From: Alphaproteobacteria bacterium | GTDB lineage: Bacteria > Pseudomonadota > Alphaproteobacteria > Reyranellales > Reyranellaceae | Direction: 5' to 3' | Length of the DNA stretch: 64,000 bases | Assembly (NCBI GenBank): GCA_019635875.1 | Contig: JAHBYP010000006.1 | Span: forward strand, 124,001-188,000 | In this document: positions 50,710 through 58,213 of the stretch, in pieces | Layout: every line of letters starts with the position of its first letter | How positions within the stretch are numbered: position 1 is the stretch's first letter | The notes under the pieces: model-generated | Databases searched by the model: none | What the model saw: the letters and a program-made list of their open reading frames with translations, nothing else | What the model was told of the DNA's origin: nothing | Made by a program: the position numbers and the translations under genes

Positions 50710-51936
50710 GTGGACCCGATGACCAACACCAATCGATGGTTGCCGCCGGGGCTTGTCGCGCTGTGCTTCACGCTCGGCATGGCGACGCGCGGCTTCAACG
50801 ACACCTTCGCCGTCTTCGTGCCGCAGCTCGAGCGTGCCTTCGAGGTGCCGCGCGCCTCGGTCACCGGCATCTACAGCGTCGCCCTGCTGGTTGTCGGCCT
50901 GTGCGGGCCATTCACCGGGCTGATCGTCGACCGGCTGGGTCCGCTGCGCCTGGCGCTGTTCGGGCTGGCCTGCGCCGGCGGCGGCGCGATACTGGCGTCG
51001 CGGGCCGACGCGCTGTGGCAGGTCTATCTCGGCCTTGGAATCGCCATCGGATTGACCGGCGCCTCGATCGGCGGCGCCTTCCACGCCGCGATTCTCGGCC
51101 GCTGGTTCTCGGCACGGTTGGGCACCGCGCTGGCGGTCGCCTGGTCGGCCTCCGGCATCGGCCTGATGATCCTCGTGCCGCTGGCGCAGGCGCTGATCGA
51201 TGCGCGCGACTGGCGCTTCGCCTATCTCGTGCTCGGCGCCGGGGTGCTGACCCTGATGGTGCCGGTGCTGCTGCTGCCGTGGCGGCGGATCATATCGGGC
51301 GATCCCCAGGTCATGGCGCTGCGTCGGCCAGCCGGCACCACGGGCCCCACCCTGGGCGAGGCGCTGCGCCAGGCGCCGTTCTGGGCGCTGACGATGTCCT
51401 TCTCGCTGACCTCGGTAGGCATCTTCAGCATCGTGCCGCAGGTCGTGGCCTATCTCGCCAGCCGTGGGCTGACACCGGCGCACGCCGCCAATGTCTGGGC
51501 GCTGAGCGGCCTCCTGATGCCGCTGGGCATGATCGGCTTCAACTGGCTGGCCGATCGCGGCGGGCGCGTGCTGGGCGCCGCCGCGGCCTATGCCTGCTCG
51601 GCGCTGGGTGTCGTGGCGCTGTGGCTGGTCGGCGGACCGGACGACTGGCCGCTGCTCGCCGCCTTCGTCGTCTTCTTCGGCAGCACGTCGGGCTCGCGCG
51701 GGCCGATGATCACCACGCTGGCCACCCTGCGCTACGCCGGCGCGCATCAGGGCCGCATCCTCGGCTGCATCATGGTCGGCATGGGCGGCGGCGCCGGGCT
51801 GGGCGCCTGGCTCGGCGGGCTGCTGCACGACCTCACCGGCGGCTATGGCGCGGTGATGGCGATGTCGCTCGGCGCCCTGGCGATCGCCGCCGCCTGCCTC
51901 ATCTTCGAGGCCGGCAATCGCGAACGGATGGGATGA
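50710..51936 (+). CDS. MFS transporter (OFA/monocarboxylate type)
   Basis: A 408-residue twelve-span carrier. N-terminal half: LPPGLVALCFTLGMATRGFND, FTGLIVDRLGPLRL as motif A, and IGGAFHAAILGRWFSARLGT, a segment common in oxalate/formate and monocarboxylate-type MFS proteins. The second half begins near ALTMSFSLTSVGIFSIVPQ and ends with ALAIAAACLIFEAG. Substrate not predictable. Start GTG 50710 is 4 bp after GGAGG; ATG 50719 is the alternative. Confidence 0.88.
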   Translation: MDPMTNTNRWLPPGLVALCFTLGMATRGFNDTFAVFVPQLERAFEVPRASVTGIYSVALLVVGLCGPFTGLIVDRLGPLRLALFGLACAGGGAILASRADALWQVYLGLGIAIGLTGASIGGAFHAAILGRWFSARLGTALAVAWSASGIGLMILVPLAQALIDARDWRFAYLVLGAGVLTLMVPVLLLPWRRIISGDPQVMALRRPAGTTGPTLGEALRQAPFWALTMSFSLTSVGIFSIVPQVVAYLASRGLTPAHAANVWALSGLLMPLGMIGFNWLADRGGRVLGAAAAYACSALGVVALWLVGGPDDWPLLAAFVVFFGSTSGSRGPMITTLATLRYAGAHQGRILGCIMVGMGGGAGLGAWLGGLLHDLTGGYGAVMAMSLGALAIAAACLIFEAGNRERMG

Positions 51937-51943
51937 CGCACAC

Positions 51944-52010
51944 TGTCATCCCGAGCGCAGCGAGGGATCCAGGGAACGCCTCTGGATCCCTCGCTGCACT
52001 CGGGATGACA
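51944..52010. repeat. Family A palindromic repeat, copy A7
   Basis: Arms TGTCATCCCGAGCGCAGCGA and TCGCTGCACTCGGGATGACA; one unpaired position (G versus A). Between the convergent MFS and serine hydrolase genes. Confidence 0.9.
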
Positions 52011-52019
52011 GAAGACGCG

Positions 52020-53153
52020 TCAGAGAATCGCGGCGTGCACGAAATTGGCGACGAGGTCCAGTCGCCGCGTGTGCCAGGGATCGGGGATGCGGTTGTTGGA
52101 GATATAGGCGAAGGACACCCCGGACTCCGGATCGGCCCAGCAGTACGACGTGCCGACGCCGCCGTGACCGAAGGTGCCAGGCGATGCGAAGGTGCCCAGG
52201 CCGCGGATGGTCTCGCTGTCGCCGCGCAGATGCGGGCCGATGCCGCGATGCATCGGCATGCCCATGTATTCGTCGACGCGATCGCCGGTCCAGTTGCGGA
52301 TGGCGTATTGCAGCGTGCGCGGCGAGACGATGCGCGCGCCGCCCAGGGTGCCGCCGGCCAGCATCATCTGGTAGAGCGCCGCCATGCCGCGCGCCGTGCC
52401 GTAGCCGCCGCCGCCCGGCACGCCGGCGCGCCGCCACTCCGGCGAGTTCGCCTCGGCGTCCTTCTGCGCGTTGCCGCCCAGCGGCGGCGGCACGTGCATG
52501 TCGGAAAGCCGCGCCAGCTCCGCCGGCCGGCTCACGCCCATGAACAGGTCGTTGCCCAGGCCGAGCGGCTCGATCACCGTCTCGCGGATGAAGTCGCGGA
52601 AGTCCTGGCCGGTGACGGCCTCGATCACCACCGCGGCCGTCCAGTGCGCCGACAGGCCGTGATAGTGGACCTTCGATCCCGGCGTCCATTCCAGGGTGAA
52701 GTCGCAGACGACCTGCTTCAGCTTCTCGTGGTCGTCCCACGCTTCCTTGGGCACGACGGCGTTGGGGAAGCCGCCCTGGTGGGTCATCAGCTGCAGCAGC
52801 GTGACGTCGCGCTTGCCGTTGCGGCGGAAGTCGGGGACATGGTCGCTGACCCTGTCGGCGAAGCGCAGCGCGCCACGCTCGGCCAGCGCCCACAAGGCGG
52901 CGGCGCAGATCACCTTGGTGTTGGAGTAGAGCAGCCACAGCGTCGAATCGCTGGCCTCGCGCGGCGACGGATCGGTGACCGCGTTGCCGAAGCTGCGCAC
53001 CAGCGCCAGCTTGCCGTGTCGCGCCAGCGCGATCTGGCAGCCCGGGTAGTAGCCATCGCCGATCTGCTTGTCGATGAAGGCGATCAGCGCCTCGATCTGA
53101 TCCATGCGGAAATCGAGCGTCGCCGGATCGGCCGGCTGCAGCGGATAGGTCAT
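52020..53153 (-). CDS. Serine hydrolase (beta-lactamase/class C-like)
   Basis: A 377-residue member of the beta-lactamase/EstB family. The S-x2-K motif is in LLYSNTKVICAAAL, the Tyr motif in YHGLSAHWTAA, and a third motif HGGVGTSYCW replaces KTG. No signal peptide is evident (MTYPLQPADPATLDF). Such enzymes are usually esterases or D-aminopeptidases; penicillin hydrolysis is unlikely. ATG 53153 has GGGGAGAGAAAC upstream. Confidence 0.88.
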   Translation of the reverse strand: MTYPLQPADPATLDFRMDQIEALIAFIDKQIGDGYYPGCQIALARHGKLALVRSFGNAVTDPSPREASDSTLWLLYSNTKVICAAALWALAERGALRFADRVSDHVPDFRRNGKRDVTLLQLMTHQGGFPNAVVPKEAWDDHEKLKQVVCDFTLEWTPGSKVHYHGLSAHWTAAVVIEAVTGQDFRDFIRETVIEPLGLGNDLFMGVSRPAELARLSDMHVPPPLGGNAQKDAEANSPEWRRAGVPGGGGYGTARGMAALYQMMLAGGTLGGARIVSPRTLQYAIRNWTGDRVDEYMGMPMHRGIGPHLRGDSETIRGLGTFASPGTFGHGGVGTSYCWADPESGVSFAYISNNRIPDPWHTRRLDLVANFVHAAIL

Positions 53154-53174
53154 GGTGTTTCTCTCCCCGAATGC

Positions 53175-53239
53175 TGTCATCCCGAGCGTAGCGAGGGATC
53201 CAGTAGCGGCCTAGATCCCTGGCTACGCTCGGGATGACA
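53175..53239. repeat. Family A palindromic repeat, copy A8 (covarying arm)
   Basis: Arms read CCCGAGCGTAGCGAGGGATC and GATCCCTGGCTACGCTCGGG. GCGTAGC/GCTACGC replaces GCGCAGC/GCTGCGC of most copies, a paired change. One mismatch remains (CGAG versus CTGG). Confidence 0.9.
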
Positions 53240-53254
53240 GAACAAACTCCAGCT

Positions 53255-54343
53255 CTAGCTTGTCGCCAGCCCGCGCAGGGCCATGCCGATCACTTCGTCG
53301 GCGCGCGTCCAGACCATCTCGGCCCATTGCGCGCCGGCCGGATAGAAGCGCTCGCGCAGATAGGCCTTGAAGGCACGGCCCTGCGCCGAGTTCACATCGC
53401 CGTGGACGTGCAGCCAGTTGTCGCGCCGCACCGCCTCCAGCACCTCGTCGGTCGGGTAGGTGCCGTACTCCAGCGCGATGCCGCAGAAGGCCGCGTCGGG
53501 CGCTTCCTGCGGAAAGGCGTCGAGCACCGCGCCGGTGACCACGGCCGAGGTCGAGCTGCCCTGCTCGGGCGAGGTCATCTCCTCGCCGTACCATTTCTTC
53601 GCCAGGTCGAACGCGGCGGTGCCGACCGGCGAGACGTTGATCATCTCGCCGTGGCCGAAGGGGCCCAGTCCGGTATGGAAGTCGATGCAGCCGATGATCC
53701 GTGCCCGGTCGAGCTCCTCGCGGATCACGCGGCGGACGGTGCGGTTGGTCCAGGTCGGCTTGTTGCCGCCAAAGAACAGGCCTTGCGGGTGCGTGTACTG
53801 GCCGCCGCTGACCGCCGCCTGAAAGCCGAAGGCCCCGTGCTGCTGGGTGAAGGCGTCGGTCATCCGCTTGCTCTCGGCCAGGCTGGCCTCGTCGTAGGCG
53901 ACGGGCGTCAGCGCGTCGGCGATCTCGAGATAGCCGGCGTTCGCCGGGTAGGGCTTGCCGTGGTCGACGAAGTTGCGGTTGACGTCGACATTGTCCTCGT
54001 TGACGCGGCGGATCCAGGCGAAGCCGTGCGGGTTGACGCCGTGGATCAGCAGCGCCCCGGTGTCGGCGGGCAGGGCGGCGACGCGGCCGGCGCGCAGCCA
54101 GTTGATCATCGCGCCGCTGCCGCAATAGCCCTCGACGCCGTGCGTCGCGGCCATCAGCACCAGCATCCTCGGTGCGTCGTCGGCGCCATAGCGGGCGACG
54201 TCCATGAACAGGCGCCCGCCGTCCGGGCCCAGCGTCGGGTTGCGCAGCGAACGCAGGCTGCCGCCGGTCGCGGCCACCGCGGCGCAGAACTTCTCGCGCG
54301 CCTCGGCGTAGCTCTCGGAAAAGCGGTCGGCAACGGAACTCAT
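53255..54343 (-). CDS. DUF2817 metallocarboxypeptidase-like protein (M14 fold)
   Basis: A 362-residue protein of the M14-like DUF2817 family. Zinc ligands are visible: ATHGVEGYCGSG with H-x2-E near residue 74-77, and the downstream IDFHTGLGPFGHG supplies a His. GVNPHGFAWIRRVNEDNVDVNRNF is the family marker. LEYGTYPTDEVL has the likely catalytic Glu. It likely hydrolyses a peptide or amide. ATG 54343 is used; an in-frame ATG at 54376 overlaps the divergent hotdog upstream region. Nothing indicates export. Confidence 0.85.
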   Translation of the reverse strand: MSSVADRFSESYAEAREKFCAAVAATGGSLRSLRNPTLGPDGGRLFMDVARYGADDAPRMLVLMAATHGVEGYCGSGAMINWLRAGRVAALPADTGALLIHGVNPHGFAWIRRVNEDNVDVNRNFVDHGKPYPANAGYLEIADALTPVAYDEASLAESKRMTDAFTQQHGAFGFQAAVSGGQYTHPQGLFFGGNKPTWTNRTVRRVIREELDRARIIGCIDFHTGLGPFGHGEMINVSPVGTAAFDLAKKWYGEEMTSPEQGSSTSAVVTGAVLDAFPQEAPDAAFCGIALEYGTYPTDEVLEAVRRDNWLHVHGDVNSAQGRAFKAYLRERFYPAGAQWAEMVWTRADEVIGMALRGLATS

Positions 54344-54403
54344 GAAGGGCGATCCATCGATGCTATGGTGCGCCATCGTAGCGGGCGGAGGGGAGCGCAC
54401 ACC

Positions 54404-54874
54404 ATGGCCTTGATATCGGTCGACGAAGCCCAGGCGATGGTGTCGGCGGACGGGCACTTCTCGCCGTGGATCGCCGATCTCGGCCTGCGTATCGAGCGCA
54501 TCGACGGTCAGGGCGTACGCGCCCGCCTGCCGCGCTCGCCCCGTATCCAGCGGCCCGGCGGCGTGGTGATGGGCCAGGCGCTGATGGCCGCCGCCGACAC
54601 CTTGCTGGTGCTGGCCTTCAGCGAGGCCCTGGGCCGCAAGCCCAGCATGGCCACGGTGTCGCTGACCACCAACTTCATGCGCGCCGCGGTCGATTGCGAC
54701 GTCATCGCCGAGGCCCGGCCGCTGAAGCTCGGGCGCTCGACGGTGTTCGGCGAGGTGGTGTTCTATGCCGACGGCGACGACAAGCCGGTGGGCCAGGCGA
54801 CCGCGATCTTCGCCGTGCTGCCGGACGCCGCCGCCAGCAAGTTCACGACTGTCGGCAAGCCGATCGGCGGCTAG
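54404..54874 (+). CDS. Hotdog thioesterase (PaaI-type)
   Basis: A 156-residue single hotdog protein: PWIADLGLRIERIDGQGVRARLP, RPGGVVMGQALMAAADTLLVLAFSE and MATVSLTTNFMRAAV, typical of PaaI/YbgC-type acyl-CoA thioesterases. GGAGGGGAGCGC precedes the ATG. Its last four bases overlap the end of the convergent acyl-CoA dehydrogenase gene. A role in recycling CoA during acyl-CoA breakdown is likely. Confidence 0.88.
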   Translation: MALISVDEAQAMVSADGHFSPWIADLGLRIERIDGQGVRARLPRSPRIQRPGGVVMGQALMAAADTLLVLAFSEALGRKPSMATVSLTTNFMRAAVDCDVIAEARPLKLGRSTVFGEVVFYADGDDKPVGQATAIFAVLPDAAASKFTTVGKPIGG

Positions 54875-56106
54875 ACGCCCAGGTCGCCACCCGCCGCCGC
54901 CGCCGTCGTGCCGTCGCGGCGGAACGCCTTGATGACGTTGCGGCCGACCTTCCACTTGTGGACCTCGTCCGGCCCGTCGACCAGGCGCTGCGAGCGGATC
55001 TGCGTGTACCACTTGGCCAGGATGGTGTCCTGGCTGTAGCCCAGCGCGCCGTGCAGCTGGATCGCGGTGTCGACCACCTTGTGTACCATGTGCGCCAGGA
55101 AGACCTTGGCGATCGAGTTCTCCTGCGTCAGGTCGAGGCCCTTCTCGGCCTTGTAGGCGATGTGCAGCAGCATCAGGCGCGCCATGTAGAGCTCGCTGGC
55201 GCATTCCGCGAGCATGAACTGCACCGCCTGGCGGTCGGCCAGCAGCACGCCGAAGGTCGAGCGCTCGGTGACGCGCTTGGTCGCCATGTCGAGCGCGCGC
55301 TGCGCCTTGGCGATATTGTGCATGCCGTGCCGCAGCCGGCCATAGGCGAGGCGATGCTGGCCCATGTTGAAGCCGTTGCCTTCGCCGCCCAGCAGGTTCT
55401 CTGCCGGCACCTTGAGATCCTTGATCTCGATCTCGGAGTGACCGCCGGAGAGCTGGTCGTAGTGCGGCCCGGTGATCGCCATGTTGGGCACATTGCGCTT
55501 GATCCTGTAGCCGGGGTTCGGCAGCTCGACGAGGAACGCCGAATGCTGCTTGTGGCGCGGCGCATCGGGATCGGTGCGGGCGATCACGAAGGCGATGTCG
55601 GCGACGCTGGCCGACGAGGAGAACCACTTCTCGCCATTGAGGATGTAGTTGGCGTTGCCGTCCTTGACCGCGGTCGTGCGCATGCCGGTGGCGTCGGCGC
55701 CGGCGGCCTTCTCGGTCATCGAGAAGCAGACGCGCTTCTCGCCGTTGAGGATCGGCTTGAGGAACTTCTCCTTCTGGTACTCGCTGCCGTGCGCCAGCAG
55801 TGTCATCATCGAGGCGTCGTCGGGCCCCTGCGTGTTCATCGACAGGGCGCCCAGGATGCTCTCGCCGAGCTCCATCTGCACCAGCGCGTTGGCCAGCGGG
55901 CCCAGGCCCATGCCGCCGTACTCCTTGGGGATGAACGGGCACCACAGGCCCTGGGCGCGCGCCTTCTTGCGCAGTGGGTCGAGCACCTCCTTCAGCGGCT
56001 TGTGGTCGAGCTCCTTCTCGGCCGGGATGCACTCGTCGTGCACCCACTGGCGCACGCGCTCGCGGATGGCCTTGGCCTCGGCCGGGATCTCGAAATCGAT
56101 CGACAT
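54871..56106 (-). CDS. Acyl-CoA dehydrogenase
   Basis: A 411-residue FAD enzyme that oxidises acyl-CoA and hands electrons to ETF. Segments include VCFSMTEKAAGADATGMRTTAV, NYILNGEKWFSSSASVADIAFVIARTD (flavin and substrate region), GHSEIEIKDLKVPAENLLG, RQAVQFMLAECASELYMARLM and the C-terminal YSQDTILAKWYTQIRSQRLVDGPDEVHKWKVGR, with the expected catalytic Glu region near VDGPDEVH. GGAGAGGAAACGAC precedes ATG. Substrate chain is unknown. Confidence 0.92.
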   Translation of the reverse strand: MSIDFEIPAEAKAIRERVRQWVHDECIPAEKELDHKPLKEVLDPLRKKARAQGLWCPFIPKEYGGMGLGPLANALVQMELGESILGALSMNTQGPDDASMMTLLAHGSEYQKEKFLKPILNGEKRVCFSMTEKAAGADATGMRTTAVKDGNANYILNGEKWFSSSASVADIAFVIARTDPDAPRHKQHSAFLVELPNPGYRIKRNVPNMAITGPHYDQLSGGHSEIEIKDLKVPAENLLGGEGNGFNMGQHRLAYGRLRHGMHNIAKAQRALDMATKRVTERSTFGVLLADRQAVQFMLAECASELYMARLMLLHIAYKAEKGLDLTQENSIAKVFLAHMVHKVVDTAIQLHGALGYSQDTILAKWYTQIRSQRLVDGPDEVHKWKVGRNVIKAFRRDGTTAAAAGGDLGV

Positions 56107-56139
56107 GTCGTTTCCTCTCCTTGAACGCCCGAGTATCGC

Positions 56140-56949
56140 ATGAAAAAGCTAGGATCGCCGGCAGGCAGGGGAGGACGGCGACATGGGTTCCGGATCGCGG
56201 ATCGGTGGTTCGAGTTTCGCCGGATCGACGACGACATCACGCTGATCTGGGAGCCGCATGTGGTGCCGCTGATCCGCTGCAACATCTGGCATGTGCGCGG
56301 CCGCGAGCGCGACCTGCTGGTCGACACCGGGCTGGGCATGGCCAGCCTCAAGGCCGCCGCACGGCATCTGTTCGAGAAGAAGCTCACCGCCGTCGCGACG
56401 CACGCCCACTACGACCATGTCGGCGGCTTCCACGAGTTCGAGGAACGCGTGATTCATCGCGCCGAGGCCGGTTGGGTGGCCAACGGAAAGTCAGCTTCGC
56501 TCTATGGCGGCGCCAAGGACGACGCGTTGCTGGAGAGCATCCGGGCCGCCGGCTACGACATCCCGGCCGAACTGTTCACCGCCGTGCCGGACGAGAGATA
56601 CGACCCGCAATCATATTCCGTGCTGCCGGCGCCGGCGACCCGCCTGGTGGAAGAGGGCGATGTCCTCGATATCGGCGACCGGCGGTTCGAGGTCCTGCAC
56701 CTGCCGGGGCATTCGCCGGGAAGCATCGGCCTGTGGGAGGCGCAAAGCGGCACCTTGTTCTCCGGCGACGCGATCTATGACGGTCCCCTGCTGGACGAGC
56801 TCCCGGGATCGGATGTGCCGCTCTATGTCTCGACCATGAAGCGGCTGCGCGAGCTTCCTGTCCAGGTCGTCCATGCCGGGCACGATCCCAGTTTCGGCCG
56901 GGAACGCCTGAGGGAGCTGTGCGAGGCGTATCTCGCCCGGCGCGCATAG
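56140..56949 (+). CDS. MBL-fold metallohydrolase
   Basis: A 269-residue metallo-beta-lactamase-fold protein. Metal motif ATHAHYDHVGGFHEF (about residues 87-101), HLPGHSPGSIGLW, LFSGDAIYDG and VVHAGHDPSF complete the dinuclear site. It probably hydrolyses a thioester or lactone. The homologous part begins at FRIADRWFEFRR, and the frame's only upstream ATG is 56140, which has a poor Shine-Dalgarno. A good GGGGAGGA precedes a different-frame ATG at 56183, leaving the true start uncertain. It is divergent from the acyl-CoA dehydrogenase gene. Confidence 0.88.
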   Translation: MKKLGSPAGRGGRRHGFRIADRWFEFRRIDDDITLIWEPHVVPLIRCNIWHVRGRERDLLVDTGLGMASLKAAARHLFEKKLTAVATHAHYDHVGGFHEFEERVIHRAEAGWVANGKSASLYGGAKDDALLESIRAAGYDIPAELFTAVPDERYDPQSYSVLPAPATRLVEEGDVLDIGDRRFEVLHLPGHSPGSIGLWEAQSGTLFSGDAIYDGPLLDELPGSDVPLYVSTMKRLRELPVQVVHAGHDPSFGRERLRELCEAYLARRA

Positions 56950-56952
56950 CGG

Positions 56953-56985
56953 CAAAAAGCAAAGCCGACCCCGAAGGATCGGCTA
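56953..56985 (-). terminator. Terminator of the tRNA-Pro gene
   Basis: On the minus strand AGCCGATCC-TTCG-GGGTCGGCT is followed by TTGCTTTTT. It lies 16 bp beyond the tRNA 3' end and has a typical stem, tetraloop and T-run. Confidence 0.8.
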
Positions 56986-57000
56986 AGCCTTTGTCGACAT

Positions 57001-57077
57001 TGGTCGGAGTGAGAGGATTCGAACCTCCGGCCCCTAGCTCCCGAAGCTAGTGCTCTACCAGGCTGAGCTACACTCCG
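57001..57077 (-). tRNA. tRNA-Pro (anticodon CGG)
   Basis: Minus-strand cloverleaf: acceptor CGGAGTG with CACTCCG, D-arm AGCTCAGCCTGGTAGAGC, anticodon stem CTAGC with loop TTCGGGA and GCTAG, giving CGG, T-arm GGAGGTTCGAATCCTCT. Discriminator A is followed by an encoded CCA at 57001-57003. Confidence 0.95.
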
Positions 57078-57116
57078 GCGGTGGCTCCGGCGCCTGACGG
57101 GCGCGAAGCGGCGCGG

Positions 57117-57145
57117 GTTATAGCGCCCGGATGTGGCCCTAGCAA
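57117..57145 (-). promoter_or_regulatory. Promoter of tRNA-Pro
   Basis: TTGCTA, 17 bp spacer, TATAAC on the minus strand, about 40 bp before the tRNA 5' end. Both elements match sigma-70 consensus well, apart from the -35 last bases. The rest of the gap to 57281 holds nothing I can support except the Shine-Dalgarno-like region of the next gene. Confidence 0.7.
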
Positions 57146-57281
57146 GGCCGGCGGAACGCCCACGCCGTCACGGCGGGAGAGCGGGCGATTCGCAGGACAG
57201 GAGGATCTGACCGCACGCCTTGTCGGGGCGGCGCGGGGCACATAACGTCGCGCCGGGAGAAATCGCTCAGAGGATCTCGTC

Positions 57282-58142
57282 ATGAACGCGCCCGATCGCC
57301 TGCGTGCCCTGCTGAAGAAGCCGGACTTTGTCGTCATGCCGGCGGTGTGGGACGGGCTGACCGCCAAGCTGTGCGCCGGCGCCGGTTTCGAGAGCGCGTT
57401 CCTGTCGGGTTCCTGCGTCGCCGCCAGCCGGCTGGGCGGGCCCGATCTCGATCTCGTGTCGTTCGGCGAGATGTTCGACTCGTTCAACATGGTGCACGGC
57501 GCGGCGCCCGAGCTGCTGGTGCTGGCCGACGGCGATCACGGCTACGGCAACGCCATGAACGTGCAGCGCACGGTGCGCGCCTATGGCCGCGCCGGCGCCG
57601 CCGCGGTGCTGATCGAGGACAAGATCACGCCGCGCGCGCTGACCTCGGCCGGCAAGCCCTGCCTGCCGCGCGAGGAGGCCCGCATGAAGATCCGCGCCGC
57701 GGTCGAGGCGGCCAGGGATTCCGGCATCCTGATCCTGGCGCGCACCGATTGCCGTCCGACCCAGGGCATCGACGAGGCGGTGGCGCGCATCGAGATGTAT
57801 GTCGAGGAGGGCGCCGACATTCTCCTGCTCGACTCGCCGGCCGACGAGGGCGAGATCAGGCGCGCCATCGCCGCAGCCAAGGGCAGGCCGTCCTTCGCCG
57901 TGCTGTCGCCCGGCGCGCCGCGCTCGACGCCGTCGCAGACCGAAGCCGCGGCGCTGGGCTTCAAGATCGGCACCTACCCGACGGGCATGCTGTCGCCGGC
58001 GATGGCCGGCATGAAGGCGGGCCTCGAAGCGCTCAAGGCCGGCGAGGCGGCAGCCAAGAGTGCGCTGCCGCCGCCGGAAATGCGCTCAACCCTTGGCTAC
58101 GACGCCTACGACGCGCAGGCCAGGCCGTTCATCGCGAATTGA
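57282..58142 (+). CDS. Isocitrate lyase/PEP mutase-family enzyme (oxaloacetate decarboxylase-like)
   Basis: A 286-residue barrel enzyme of the ICL/PEPM superfamily. FVVMPAVWDGLTAKLCAGAGFESAFLSG is the standard opening, LVLADGDHGYGNAMNVQRTVRAY carries the Mg-binding acids, VLIEDKITPRAL the active-site lysine region, and SAGKPCLPREEARMKIRAA replaces the K-R-C-G-H-x loop of methylisocitrate lyase, so it may belong to the oxaloacetate-decarboxylase branch. ARTDC and LLLDSP follow. The start lacks a strong Shine-Dalgarno but has CAGAGGATCTCGTC. It is 140 bp divergent from the tRNA promoter. Confidence 0.86.
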   Translation: MNAPDRLRALLKKPDFVVMPAVWDGLTAKLCAGAGFESAFLSGSCVAASRLGGPDLDLVSFGEMFDSFNMVHGAAPELLVLADGDHGYGNAMNVQRTVRAYGRAGAAAVLIEDKITPRALTSAGKPCLPREEARMKIRAAVEAARDSGILILARTDCRPTQGIDEAVARIEMYVEEGADILLLDSPADEGEIRRAIAAAKGRPSFAVLSPGAPRSTPSQTEAAALGFKIGTYPTGMLSPAMAGMKAGLEALKAGEAAAKSALPPPEMRSTLGYDAYDAQARPFIAN

Positions 58143-58144
58143 TC

Positions 58145-58202
58145 TGTCATCCCGAGCAACGCGAGGGATCTTGAAAGATGCCTCGCTGCGCTCGGAATGA
58201 CA
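58145..58202. repeat. Family A palindromic repeat, copy A9 (degenerate)
   Basis: Left arm TGTCATCCCGAGCAACGCGA with GGGATC; right arm GATGCCTCGCTGCGCTCGGA with ATGACA. Several mismatches between arms make it the least regular copy. Confidence 0.82.
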
Positions 58203-58213
58203 CAGAAAAGCTG

